DNA of 64,000 nucleotides, taken from MGBC163016 sp964649145 (lineage in GTDB: Bacteria > Actinomycetota > Coriobacteriia > Coriobacteriales > Eggerthellaceae). Location of the stretch: NCBI GenBank assembly GCA_964649145.1, contig CAZYOQ010000003.1, forward strand, positions 44,493 through 108,492, in the 5' to 3' direction. This document shows, one piece after another, positions 27,122 to 35,102 of the stretch. Under the pieces are notes generated by a model. The model was not told the origin of the DNA. It made no database searches and worked only from the letters and a program-made list of their open reading frames with translations. Both the position numbers and the translations under genes were made by a program. Every line of letters starts with the position of its first letter. Positions within the stretch are counted from its first letter, which is position 1.

Positions 27122-27943
27122 ATGACTAATCTACATAAGAAATATTACGATCTTCAGGCTCGTTTAAACAGAGACAGAAAAGTCGTTGTTGCGTTTTCAG
27201 GCGGAATTGATTCTACTTTTTTGTTGACTGCGGCTATTCAAACGCTGGGTAAAGAAAACGTCCTTGCAGTTCTTGTGAGAAGCCAGTTTTTCACCAAGGA
27301 AGAAATTGATGAGGCGATTGACTACTTGGTTTCAATTGAGGCGGCTTATGTAGTTGTGGATGTTGATGTACTTGCGATTGATGACTTGCGCAAGAACCCG
27401 CCAAATCGGTGTTACGTGTGCAAGAAGAATATCTTTGAGCGCATAGTCGCTATTGCAAAACGTGAAGGAATCGATGCTGTATATGAAGGATCGAATCTGG
27501 ATGACTTAGGAGATTATCGCCCTGGTAGAAAGGCGGTTCAAGAGCTTGGGGTTGCAAGTCCACTTTTAGATGCTAGCCTTTCAAAACAAGATATTCGAGA
27601 TTTAGCTTGTGAACTTGGAATTCCGAACTGGGATAGGCCGTCATCTCCATGCTTGGCCACACGCTTCGTTTTCGGTGAGGAGATAAGTCAAGATCGTCTG
27701 AACATGGTCGAGGCAGCTGAACGAATCATCTCAGACCTTGGATTCAAGCAAATAAGGGTTCGAACACATGGGCAAGGCTCCTCGCCACTTGCACGCATAG
27801 AGCTTGGACGCGACGATCTAGAAAAGCTGAATGGTGATGAAGCGCTTCAGCATAAAATCATTTGCGAAATTGAAGGTCTTGGCTACTCAAAAGTCGAGAT
27901 TGATGAGAAGGGCTACCGTCGAGGCAGCATGAACGAGGTCTAG
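27122..27943 (+). CDS. larE: LarE sulfur transferase for nickel-pincer cofactor
   Basis: ATP-dependent sulfur-inserting enzyme of the LarE family, acting after LarB in synthesis of the nickel-pincer nucleotide. It is 273 aa, as expected. The PP-loop SGGIDSTF lies near residues 26-33; CYVCKKNIF is in the middle; the conserved Cys that gives up its sulfur in the Lactobacillus enzyme matches Cys 177 in SSPCLATR. ATG 27122 is preferred over the preceding TTG. larB and larC lie about 21 kb away, so the pathway is split. No LarA-type enzyme is seen in the window. Confidence 0.92.
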   Translation: MTNLHKKYYDLQARLNRDRKVVVAFSGGIDSTFLLTAAIQTLGKENVLAVLVRSQFFTKEEIDEAIDYLVSIEAAYVVVDVDVLAIDDLRKNPPNRCYVCKKNIFERIVAIAKREGIDAVYEGSNLDDLGDYRPGRKAVQELGVASPLLDASLSKQDIRDLACELGIPNWDRPSSPCLATRFVFGEEISQDRLNMVEAAERIISDLGFKQIRVRTHGQGSSPLARIELGRDDLEKLNGDEALQHKIICEIEGLGYSKVEIDEKGYRRGSMNEV

Positions 27944-28011
27944 AGCGGTATCTTTAAAACACGGAGCCTATACGAATGCACTATGGGGCGAGCGCGACAT
28001 GGCGTAAGCGC

Positions 28012-28731
28012 TTATTCCAGCGATTTTCTCATGTCGTCGCGGATCGATTGCATTTGCTCGTCCAGAAGGTTTGCTACTTCGGCTGTGTTTTTCAAATCGT
28101 TGCTAAGTTGGGCAAGTACCCCTTCAGGGATTTCCTTTTTATAGCGAATTTTATGTTCAAGGCTTGCCCAGAAATCCATTGCGATTGTTCTTAGCTGCAC
28201 TTCAACCTTCATAGGTCGCTTTCCAGTTTGCAGAAAGATTGGAATTTGCACTATTAGATGGAGGCTTCTGTACCCACTTGGTTTGGGGTTCTTGATGTAG
28301 TCCTTTTCTTCAAGAACTACAATGTCATCCTGGTTTTTAAGGCAATCTGCCAAAAGATAAATGTCGTTTCGAAATGAGCAGACAACACGAATACCAGCCA
28401 TGTCGTTGATGTACTTCTCGATCGATGCAAGTTCTAGCGGGTTGTTTTGCTTTACCAACTTCCCATAAATGCTTTCAGGCTTCTTTAGTCTGGTCTTGAT
28501 GCTTTCGATGGGGTTGTAGTCGTAGCGAACTGCAAACTGTTCGTTTAAGACATCGAATTTCGTCTTGATTTCCATCAAAGCGCCTTTGTAATAGGCATTA
28601 AGCTCAAACCATTCCTCAAGTGTGCCGCTAATAGCGTCAAAAAAAGGCCCGACACCTTTCTTGCCTGATTTTGCTTCGAAGTGAGCTTTGATTTCTTCTC
28701 GTTTGGTCTCTTCAGTTTTATCAGTATTCAT
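28012..28731 (-). CDS. Small alarmone synthetase, RelA/SpoT domain
   Basis: GTP pyrophosphokinase of the short YjbM/YwaC (RelQ/RelP) type, 239 aa, making (p)ppGpp in response to stress. It has the synthetase domain only: DMAGIRVVCSF, YIKNPKPSGYRSLHLIV and VEVQLRTIAMDFWASLEHKI; the hydrolase HD domain and TGS/ACT regions are absent. ATG 28731 follows AGGGA at good spacing; an upstream GTG would add 11 residues. It converges with larE and is followed upstream by nth in the same direction. Confidence 0.9.
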   Translation of the reverse strand: MNTDKTEETKREEIKAHFEAKSGKKGVGPFFDAISGTLEEWFELNAYYKGALMEIKTKFDVLNEQFAVRYDYNPIESIKTRLKKPESIYGKLVKQNNPLELASIEKYINDMAGIRVVCSFRNDIYLLADCLKNQDDIVVLEEKDYIKNPKPSGYRSLHLIVQIPIFLQTGKRPMKVEVQLRTIAMDFWASLEHKIRYKKEIPEGVLAQLSNDLKNTAEVANLLDEQMQSIRDDMRKSLE

Positions 28732-28833
28732 ACGAGTCCCTGAGATTAGTTTGTTTTGGTTCACGCCTCTAGAATAGACGATTATAGCTTAGCTTTTAAT
28801 ATCGTATTAACTTAAGCGCCCTGTATTCGCGCT

Positions 28834-29496
28834 TTATTCCCATTTGCCTCTAGTAGGGCAAAGGTCGCCGATGATGCATTCACCACATAACGGACGTCTG
28901 GCACGGCAGAACTCACGTCCGAAATGTACCCACTGATGATTGATATAGCCCCATTCCTCGCGCGGGAAAACCTTAAGCAAAACTGCCTCGGTCTTGTCTG
29001 GAGTATCTACAGAAGGACCTGTAAGCTTTAGTCTGTGGGCTATACGGTATACGTGCGTGTCAACAGCTATGCCTTGTGGTTGCTTGAACGCCTCACACAT
29101 GACACAGTTTGCTGTCTTGCGTCCAACTCCGGGTAAAGTCTGAAGGGCGTCTATGTCGGCGGGCACGTCTCCTCCAAAACTTGCCATGCATTCTTGCGCG
29201 AGTGCAACTAGGTTTTTGGCTTTCGAGTGATAAAAGCCAAGCGACCTGATCATATCTTCTATTTCAGACACGCTTGCTTGTGCCATTTTTTCGGCATTGC
29301 CGAACTTCTTGAAAAGCGCGGGTGTGGCCTTGTTTACGGCGGCATCGGTACATTGAGCAGAAAGCACGGTGGCAACGGTAAGCTGAAAAGGTGTGGTGTA
29401 ATCAAGAGACGATTTCCCAGGTCCGTAATACTCATACATGCGCTTTTCTATATCGTGCGCTCGTTTAATTTTTGAAGTTAGAGACTCTCTGGCCAT
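28834..29496 (-). CDS. nth: Endonuclease III
   Basis: DNA glycosylase/AP lyase for oxidised pyrimidines in base-excision repair, 220 aa. The helix-hairpin-helix LPGVGRKTANCV holds the catalytic Lys, VDTHVYRIAHRL holds the catalytic Asp, and the C-terminus has the 4Fe-4S ligands as CX6CX2CX5C. The ATG lies in MARESLTSK; an AP-lyase of this length needs no extension. It shares direction with the alarmone synthetase but about 100 bp separates them. Confidence 0.96.
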   Translation of the reverse strand: MARESLTSKIKRAHDIEKRMYEYYGPGKSSLDYTTPFQLTVATVLSAQCTDAAVNKATPALFKKFGNAEKMAQASVSEIEDMIRSLGFYHSKAKNLVALAQECMASFGGDVPADIDALQTLPGVGRKTANCVMCEAFKQPQGIAVDTHVYRIAHRLKLTGPSVDTPDKTEAVLLKVFPREEWGYINHQWVHFGREFCRARRPLCGECIIGDLCPTRGKWE

Positions 29497-29586
29497 TACT
29501 ACTCCTAGCGTTTAGCTAAACAAAAAATGCCCTGATTGCGCCGCTGGCTTCATGAATTTAATTCCCCGCAAGTTATTGAGTGTTAA

Positions 29587-29997
29587 TCATGATGGCGAGG
29601 GTTCATCAGAATTTCCCGCATCCAAGAATATCTTGCGGGTTACGAAATTGTATACGGTTACAACTACCGTCGCGAATATCTTTGTCAAAAGATAAGTGAT
29701 TCCAAGAAGTCCTGTACCAAGCCACATCAAAAGGTTGTTTATTATTAGCCCTATTACGGAAAGTACAACGAATATGACAAACTCGCGCCGCCTTGACATC
29801 TCCTCTTTGTGCTGAAAGACATATCGCATCGATGCGAAATAGTTAAAGATGACCGATACCGTAAACGATATCGTGGCGCTAATTAAGTAATTGATGGAGA
29901 ACAGTTCGGTTAGTGCGACCATCAAGCCGTAATCGATGATGAAGGCGATGCCGCCCACTATCCCAAACTTCATGAATTGCGAAATGAGCTTCTTCAT
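29587..29997 (-). CDS. GtrA-family membrane protein
   Basis: Small membrane protein of 136 aa with four hydrophobic segments, matching the GtrA family (FGIVGGIAFIIDYGLMVALTE, FNYFASMRYVF). Members are linked to moving lipid-linked sugars across the membrane or to cell-wall glycosylation; the exact role here is unknown. ATG 29997 lies two bases after the aroK stop with AGAGAG as ribosome binding site, so the two are translated together. Confidence 0.85.
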   Translation of the reverse strand: MKKLISQFMKFGIVGGIAFIIDYGLMVALTELFSINYLISATISFTVSVIFNYFASMRYVFQHKEEMSRRREFVIFVVLSVIGLIINNLLMWLGTGLLGITYLLTKIFATVVVTVYNFVTRKIFLDAGNSDEPSPS

Positions 29998-29999
29998 TA

Positions 30000-30515
30000 C
30001 TAGCTCTCTAGATTTGCGATTATGCATCGGGCTGTTTCTGTTACGGTTTTCCCATCGATATCGACAACAATGTCTGAATAAAGTTCATACAAAGGTTCTC
30101 TTTCACGCATTAGCCCCTCAAGGCCGCCCCCAGAACTTTCACGCATAACAATTCCGCGCTCATCGAAATCTTCGATTCGCGATTCTATTTCTTCTACGCT
30201 GCCTTTGAGATATACAATTCGCCCTATATCGCGCAAGTGACGCATGCCTTCTTCTGAATACACTGCAGACCCGCCCGTGGCGATTATGCTGTCGTGCGCC
30301 TCAAGCTCGCGCAGAACTTCGTTTTCAAGCTTTATAAAGCCTTCTGCACCAAACGTATCGATTAAGTTTTGAAGGGTTTCGTCATACTTTTTTTGGATGA
30401 CTAGGTCCGTGTCGGTAAAAGCTTTGTTCATGATTTTCGCAAGAACGACGCCTACGGTTGATTTGCCTGCGCCAGGCATCCCGATAAGCACGATATTGGC
30501 CGGTGTTTTGTTCAT
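30000..30515 (-). CDS. aroK: Shikimate kinase
   Basis: Cytoplasmic kinase of aromatic amino acid synthesis, phosphorylating shikimate, 171 aa. Walker A is GMPGAGKSTVG near residue 12, followed by the DTD substrate motif (AFTDTDLVI) and ATGGSAV. ATG 30515 follows TAGGAGC. It overlaps nothing but lies close to the DUF2207 gene upstream and gtrA downstream. No other aro genes are near, which is unusual but not rare. Confidence 0.9.
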   Translation of the reverse strand: MNKTPANIVLIGMPGAGKSTVGVVLAKIMNKAFTDTDLVIQKKYDETLQNLIDTFGAEGFIKLENEVLRELEAHDSIIATGGSAVYSEEGMRHLRDIGRIVYLKGSVEEIESRIEDFDERGIVMRESSGGGLEGLMREREPLYELYSDIVVDIDGKTVTETARCIIANLES

Positions 30516-30529
30516 ATTCTTAAGTGCTC

Positions 30530-32287
30530 CTAGGCCATCAATGCATCGCCAAACGCTTTCGCGAAAGGCTCTTCCCAAACAGGTTTTTTTCGAGGTTCAC
30601 TCATTTGCTGCTGTTCCAATACGGCGGCTAAATTCACGCCTTCCTGTGTTCGCCTTGGCATGAAATAAGCTATTGCAACGCAGGCCAAGGCTACGGCGAA
30701 GGCCACGATGTCTGCCCAGATCATTATTCCTAGTACGATAGACAAAATTCCAATGCATGCCATAACAGCAGCAATTCCGTAGGTGAGGTACGAGACGCTT
30801 TTGCTTTTCTTATCGAAGAGATTAGTTTCATCTACTTCTTTTGAGACAAGATTTTGCCATTTACTCATAGCATCTACTGCTAGACCAGGGTTTTTCGTGC
30901 AGAAATTCTTGATATCTCGAATTGATATTGACTCGTATCCTTCGGCAATTGTTTCAAAGATGAGGTAAAGCGCCCCTTGCTCGATCTCATCTAGTTCCTT
31001 CGATTTGGATGAGGGCGACAATTTGAATCGAATTTTTTCAAGATCGGGCGACTCGATTACCTGAACTACGCCTATATCAATAAGTTTCTGTAAAACATAC
31101 GCGAGGTCATCTGCGCAATGATGGTTCCATCTTAGAAGCCTTCCACACAAGGCGGGTTTCTGCTTGTATAGAAGTTCTTTATCTGCTTCAAAATACCCGT
31201 TACACGCCTTTTTTTCACGACCGAAGATAAGGTAGAGAACAATCGATAATATCAAGGCAATAAGGCTAATTGCGCAAACTATAATAGCAAGGAAGTAGGA
31301 ATTGACCTCATATGCCGAGGCGGTATCGCTCCAGTTTTCTTCTTCGGCAAGCGCATATCCAAGCCTTGTACCTGTTTTGTATGAACTTGAATTTTCCTTC
31401 ACGTTATGAAGCCAGTTTTTCGGAAAAACGATGTGAACCATCGAGTACTGCCCTGCTTTGACCTCGGAAACTTTGATATCAATTACGCCATCTTCACGTA
31501 TTTCGACACTTCCATTAGGGCCATGTCCCCATGCATACACGTTTTTGTTGGGAAGTACTTCGGCATTCTCAGGGACGGGCAGCTGTATTTGCATGTGCAC
31601 ATTTTTGGCTGATTCTTCTCCGCTCGGTTGGCTGTAAGTCCAATAAAGTTCAGCCACGTCGTCATAGACACGAACAGCATTACTGATTGTGTAGCTGCAT
31701 TCATAAACAGTGTTTTCATCAATTGCTTTGGGAAAAATAAAAACGCAATTATTTGTTGAGTCGAACGAATATGTGTGTTTTTTAGGCTTTACGCAATAGT
31801 TTTCGGCGTTTGAGGAAGCAGAAGACGAGTCAAAGAAAGCCTCCATTTCTTCGGTTTTGCCGCCGGTGGAATTAAGGAGATCCCTCCAAGAGGAGTTGAA
31901 CGAAACTTCCTTAAATGTGCGCCAATTTCCTGTGGATTTTCCCTCATTATTTGCTTTAAGGGCTCTTATCGAAGAGACATTTATAGAGCTTTCAATGTCT
32001 GCTCCAGATATATTCCACTTAAGTGCAGAATACGACTCGTCAAAGCTGTATGCACGTTGTTCTGCTACATGAAGGGAAGCATCTGTTTTTACCTGGGCTG
32101 TGCCTTCGATGGAAAGGTTTTCAAAATTTGCGAAAGCCGAATTTGGAAAAGCAGCTATTACCAAAGAGGCTAGTAATGCTAAGGCACAAATAATGAGAGC
32201 TATTTGCTTTGAAATGAACCTTTTGGATCCTAGAGCCTGGATCCAAAGGTATGGGTGACAATTTTTTTCTATAGCGAATTGTCGCAT
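30530..32287 (-). CDS. DUF2207-type membrane protein
   Basis: Predicted surface membrane protein of 585 aa. Layout: hydrophobic signal segment near residues 27-52 (cleavage after SAFA), a large extracytoplasmic beta-rich domain with the family-like FDESYSALKWNIS, a membrane helix near 335 (FLAIIVCAISLIALILSIVL), a cytoplasmic domain, and two more helices near 500-540. The C-terminus after RRTQEGVNLA is short and differs from the usual family ending, so it may be divergent or truncated. The ATG has no strong ribosome binding site. Function unknown. Confidence 0.75.
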   Translation of the reverse strand: MRQFAIEKNCHPYLWIQALGSKRFISKQIALIICALALLASLVIAAFPNSAFANFENLSIEGTAQVKTDASLHVAEQRAYSFDESYSALKWNISGADIESSINVSSIRALKANNEGKSTGNWRTFKEVSFNSSWRDLLNSTGGKTEEMEAFFDSSSASSNAENYCVKPKKHTYSFDSTNNCVFIFPKAIDENTVYECSYTISNAVRVYDDVAELYWTYSQPSGEESAKNVHMQIQLPVPENAEVLPNKNVYAWGHGPNGSVEIREDGVIDIKVSEVKAGQYSMVHIVFPKNWLHNVKENSSSYKTGTRLGYALAEEENWSDTASAYEVNSYFLAIIVCAISLIALILSIVLYLIFGREKKACNGYFEADKELLYKQKPALCGRLLRWNHHCADDLAYVLQKLIDIGVVQVIESPDLEKIRFKLSPSSKSKELDEIEQGALYLIFETIAEGYESISIRDIKNFCTKNPGLAVDAMSKWQNLVSKEVDETNLFDKKSKSVSYLTYGIAAVMACIGILSIVLGIMIWADIVAFAVALACVAIAYFMPRRTQEGVNLAAVLEQQQMSEPRKKPVWEEPFAKAFGDALMA

Positions 32288-32327
32288 TGAACTTTTATTT
32301 CGGCTCGGGTAATATTGACAGGCACGC

Positions 32328-32418
32328 GGAGGAGTGACCGAGAGGCCGAAGGTGCTCGCCTGCTAAGTGAGTATACCCCAAAAGGGTATCTAGGGTTCGA
32401 ATCCCTACTCCTCCGCCA
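32328..32418 (+). tRNA. tRNA-Ser(GCT)
   Basis: Full cloverleaf with a class II variable arm: acceptor GGAGGAG (32328-32334) pairs with CTCCTCC (32408-32414), anticodon stem CTCGC/GTGAG, loop CTGCTAA with anticodon GCT at 32362-32364, long variable arm TACCCCAAAAGGGTA, T-loop GTTCGAA, discriminator G and encoded CCA. It reads AGC and AGT codons. Confidence 0.97.
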
Positions 32419-32459
32419 CAGAAGGGATGGAAGTTTGCAAAACTTCCATCCCTTCTGTG
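32417..32459 (+). terminator. Perfect 20-bp hairpin at the tRNA 3' end
   Basis: Arms 32417-32436 and 32440-32459 are exact inverted repeats with a 3-nt loop (GCA). The stem begins inside the encoded CCA of tRNA-Ser. There is no T-run after it, so it may act as a processing barrier or a Rho-assisted or bidirectional terminator. Confidence 0.65.
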
Positions 32460-32477
32460 TTGTGAGTGCGCGATGAG

Positions 32478-32542
32478 AACCCTAGATACCCTATTTATTC
32501 TGGGTTCGACTAGCGGTGTAAGCTGAAAGCGCACACCGCTAG
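32478..32542 (+). repeat. tRNA-Ser-complementary segment and adjacent hairpin
   Basis: AACCCTAGATACCCT (32478-32492) is the exact reverse complement of 15 bases of tRNA-Ser (32383-32397, variable arm into T arm). GGGTTCGA, as in the T arm, follows at 32502. Next to it CTAGCGGTGT (32510-32519) and ACACCGCTAG (32533-32542) form a perfect 10-bp stem. The segment looks tRNA-derived. Confidence 0.6.
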
Positions 32543-32609
32543 CCACGAGAGTCAAGGTGTCGCGAAGCGACCAGAGGAGGATCCCTCCTAAGCTTGCGCC
32601 TACAAAAAC

Positions 32610-32829
32610 ATTTGAATCAAAATCGCATTTTTTAGAAGAAACTACATCATTCAGTGCTCGGAGAGAGGTCGAAAGGGGTAGTAGACGCCACTTCGGAGGG
32701 CTGTTTGGACCTAAAATGATGTAGTCATGGCGAAAAATGAGGAAAATGATTCAAACGAAAGTGGTCTAATCCTTTGCCTTGAAGAGAAATGATGCAGATC
32801 TTATCGAAATCTGCGATTTTGATTCAAAT
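32610..32829. repeat. Inverted-repeat element, about 220 bp
   Basis: The ends are exact 18-bp inverted repeats, ATTTGAATCAAAATCGCA (32610-32627) and its complement (32812-32829), and similarity continues imperfectly inward for about 24 more bases. Inside, ACTACATCATT (32641-32651) and AATGATGTAGT (32715-32725) form another inverted pair, and a third degraded arm lies near 32717-32757. No open frame of useful length is inside. It could be a MITE-like repeat or a structured RNA. Confidence 0.6.
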
Positions 32830-32985
32830 TGATTGGCTTATCGTCTTCTTAGGGTATATGTCTATCCCCTTGCGATATCGATGCGTTTCTTACTTATAAG
32901 CCTGCTGCGTCGGAGGCCGCGGCATTGTAATTTAACTGCTGCAAACAATCATCGGAGAGGGTGAAAAAATTTTAATTATTCTCAG

Positions 32986-33013
32986 TTGTAAATAATTTAA
33001 ATATGAGTATAAT
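32986..33013 (+). promoter_or_regulatory. Promoter of an intergenic transcript
   Basis: TTGTAA (32986-32991) and a perfect TATAAT (33008-33013) with a 16-bp spacer, in an AT-rich stretch. Transcription would start near 33020 and meet a strong terminator near 33165. Confidence 0.55.
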
Positions 33014-33019
33014 AATCAC

Positions 33020-33165
33020 AGCGCTTGAAAATAAGCATTTTACAGAGTCCCGAAATGCAAAGCTAACGTCAGTTCGAGTGCTAATGGAAGTTGACTGAAA
33101 AGCCACTCCCTTCTTCTCTTCTTTTGCAGGCAGCTAACCCTCCAGCTGCCTGCACTGTTTTTTTT
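33020..33165 (+). ncRNA. Candidate small RNA, about 145 nt
   Basis: The stretch is bounded by a consensus promoter and a strong intrinsic terminator and contains no open frame longer than a few codons (ATG-GAA-GTT-GAC-TGA is the longest with a usual start). It does not match the cores of 6S RNA, SRP RNA, tmRNA, T-box or glycine, SAM or TPP riboswitches by eye. Both ends are inferred. Confidence 0.45.
33126..33165 (+). terminator. Strong intrinsic terminator
   Basis: GCAGGCAGCT (33126-33135) and AGCTGCCTGC (33144-33153) form a perfect 10-bp GC-rich stem with an 8-nt loop, followed after ACTG by eight T (33158-33165). It cannot serve the tRNA directly, so it most likely ends the intergenic transcript from 33020. 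Confidence 0.9.
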
Positions 33166-33236
33166 GTGGGCATCAATTCTCGGCTTCTTCTTTCGTTTGG
33201 AAAGTTAGTACTATGGCAGAGGAATCCTAGATTTTG

Positions 33237-33517
33237 ATGAAGAAGAACACGCCTGTGCTCTCGTTTAATTATGACCTCGATAGCCATAAAGCCGTTCGTG
33301 TTTGCGAGGTTATGAACGCGCAGGCGGCACCGATTGGTATGGCCAATTGGCGTGGGGAATTTACGGCTCATGAGCTGTTCGAAGTAGGCTAGATGATTTT
33401 CCCGAAGAAGTTCACGCTATACTTTCGAAGGATCCGAACATTCCTAAACAACGCGTGGATACTATTACTAAGGCGGTTGTCAAAAAGGTGAATTTCCTAA
33501 AAAGTATCGCAGGATAA
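33237..33517 (+). pseudogene. Frameshifted small gene, unknown function
   Basis: Two adjoining frames together read as one protein of about 93 aa. The first frame starts at ATG 33237 (MKKNTPVLSFNYDLDSHKAV) and stops at TAG 33390; the other continues at 33389 as LDDFPEEVHAILSKDPNIPK and ends FLKSIAG-stop at 33517. A -1 shift near 33386 joins them. The codon use of both halves looks like real coding sequence. The product is not recognised. A loss of function or a sequencing error are both possible. Confidence 0.5.
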
Positions 33518-33552
33518 CAAAGTATTGCAGGCTAAAAAGTATCGCACGCTAA
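33500..33552 (+). repeat. Three copies of a 17-18-bp unit including the stop codon
   Basis: Copies at 33500-33517, 33518-33535 and 33536-33552. They read Lys-Ser-Ile-Ala-Gly-stop, Gln-Ser-Ile-Ala-Gly-stop and, after a one-base slip, Lys-Ser-Ile-Ala-Arg-stop. The first copy is the 3' end of the frameshifted gene. Confidence 0.85.
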
Positions 33553-33607
33553 CGATGTTCTATCCATACCGTTTTGTTTCCGAAAGTGATGGTTGCGAGG
33601 TTAAAGC

Positions 33608-34309
33608 ATGCTAATTCTTCTTACGGGAGGACGCCAGATAGGAAAGACGCGCTTTCTTGAAAGCCTTCTTAAAAAAACTGATCTTTGCGGAATAAGGTGC
33701 GTTGGCGTTTTAACCCCAGGTACTTGGGTAGATGACGGCAAAGGTGGGTTCTTCAAGACGGGTATCAATGCAATGCTTTTGCCAGGCGGCGAGGTTTTTC
33801 GGTTCGCAGATCGTTACATGCCAAACGATAAGCAAGGCTCGCAGCCGTGCTCGCAACCGTGTTCGGAGCCGTCCGCGCAGCCATCCCTGCAGCTATCTCA
33901 ACCATCTTCGCAAGGCTCGCAACCGTCCGTGCAGCCATCATCTCAATCATCTCAATCAGATTCTGCGGGTCTTGGATGGAAGATATTCGATGAGGCGATA
34001 GATCGTATTAATAGCCACTTTGATAAGCTTTGCGAGTCAGGTTTGCAGGAGCGCGACCTTCTAATTGTTGATGAACTAGGCGCACTTGAGCTTACTTGTG
34101 CAATGGGGTTTACGTCTGCTATGAAGCTGCTTAAAGACCCTGCTATTAAAGGCGCTACGGTAAAGCCCAATGCGATAATCGTCGTTCGCCCCGAGCTGAT
34201 AAGTGCTGCAAAAGCGAATTTTGAAGATACTTGGGGCGAGCTTGCATGCATTGATCTTTCAAAGGGCGATCCCACCTCAGAAATTAATCGTCTTCTCGCT
34301 TTAATGTGA
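33608..34309 (+). CDS. THEP1-like P-loop nucleoside-triphosphatase with Ser/Gln/Pro insert
   Basis: Predicted NTPase, 233 aa. Walker A is GGRQIGKTRF near residue 7 and Walker B is LLIVDELGALEL near 152, an arrangement like the THEP1/NTPase_1 family. Between them, residues about 77-118 are a Ser/Gln/Pro-rich stretch built from imperfect 12-nt repeats, absent from typical family members. GAGG precedes the ATG by seven bases. The cellular role of the family is poorly known, and no partner gene is evident. Confidence 0.7.
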   Translation: MLILLTGGRQIGKTRFLESLLKKTDLCGIRCVGVLTPGTWVDDGKGGFFKTGINAMLLPGGEVFRFADRYMPNDKQGSQPCSQPCSEPSAQPSLQLSQPSSQGSQPSVQPSSQSSQSDSAGLGWKIFDEAIDRINSHFDKLCESGLQERDLLIVDELGALELTCAMGFTSAMKLLKDPAIKGATVKPNAIIVVRPELISAAKANFEDTWGELACIDLSKGDPTSEINRLLALM

Positions 34310-34446
34310 GTCAATTGGAATGTCCTTATCTTCAAAGCTGGTCATGCAAACTATGGTGCGAATGGAAATCGTTTAGCGAATCTAAAGTATTTTGATAAGA
34401 TTTTTAACAATCCATTTTGACGAAATCATGTAATGGGAGGCTTGCG

Positions 34447-34995
34447 GTGCAAAATAACAAGTCGAAAACTATAAAAGGTTTAAGTATTGCCAATATTTGC
34501 TTGAGCGCTATTTGGATGGTGCTTATCGTGATTCTGGGAGTGATTCTTGTAGCGTGTATTCAAAGTCCCGAACAAATCATCGATGCGCTAAGAGGTTCAA
34601 GTGGCAGTGTCTACGACCACGTTGGCAATCATAATGGCCACGGGTCTTTATACGGATACTCTTACGATTACGATTTCGACTCAGTCTTTGAAACAGATGG
34701 CGCACTAGACTCCCAGGTTCTTGTCGCTTTGTTGGGTGTGGGAATTGCATTTGTTCTTATTGGTTTTATTATGCAGGCGTTTTGTCTTGTGGCCTCAATC
34801 ATTATGATGGTTAATTGCGATAAACCTCAAAAGCTTGGCATGGTTTTTGGATGGGGGATTGCGGGCGCTATTCTTTCGTTTATAACGACTGGCCTTGCTT
34901 CCACGGTGATGTTTGTGCTGGCTACTATTTTTGCCTACCAGGATCGCCAGCTATATATGAAGGGTTTATACACATATGAAACAAGGCCGAAATAG
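34447..34995 (+). CDS. Hypothetical membrane protein
   Basis: Protein of 182 aa with three or four hydrophobic segments: near residues 14-38, 92-125 and 130-165. Between the first and second lies a hydrophilic Gly/His/Tyr/Asp-rich loop (SLYGYSYDYDFDSVFETDG). The start is GTG 34447 with GGGAGG six bases before it; a TTG at 34417 lacks support. Not recognised as a named family. Its stop codon is duplicated downstream. Confidence 0.6.
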   Translation: MQNNKSKTIKGLSIANICLSAIWMVLIVILGVILVACIQSPEQIIDALRGSSGSVYDHVGNHNGHGSLYGYSYDYDFDSVFETDGALDSQVLVALLGVGIAFVLIGFIMQAFCLVASIIMMVNCDKPQKLGMVFGWGIAGAILSFITTGLASTVMFVLATIFAYQDRQLYMKGLYTYETRPK

Positions 34996-35031
34996 GCACT
35001 GTCGGACCTCGAAATAGGCACTGTCGAACCT
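34988..35031 (+). repeat. Tandem 22-bp duplication covering the stop codon
   Basis: Copies at 34988-35009 and 35010-35031 agree at 21 of 22 bases. The first copy holds the TAG stop of the membrane protein gene; the second repeats it in another frame. The near identity points to a recent event. Confidence 0.9.
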
Positions 35032-35102
35032 AAAGCTTACTTTTCTAGCGCAAGGGGCAACTAGTTTCACTCCAAGACTACGATTGAGAAAGCTCAAAGA
35101 AG

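Noticed and set aside
32295..32555. Open frame of 86 codons on minus over tRNA-Ser
   Set aside because: It is the antisense of tRNA-Ser and its flanks, a well-known type of false ORF. No ribosome binding site.
33081..33371. 96-codon minus-strand frame over the terminator and pseudogene
   Set aside because: It runs through a strong intrinsic terminator on the other strand and is antisense to the frameshifted gene; no ribosome binding site.
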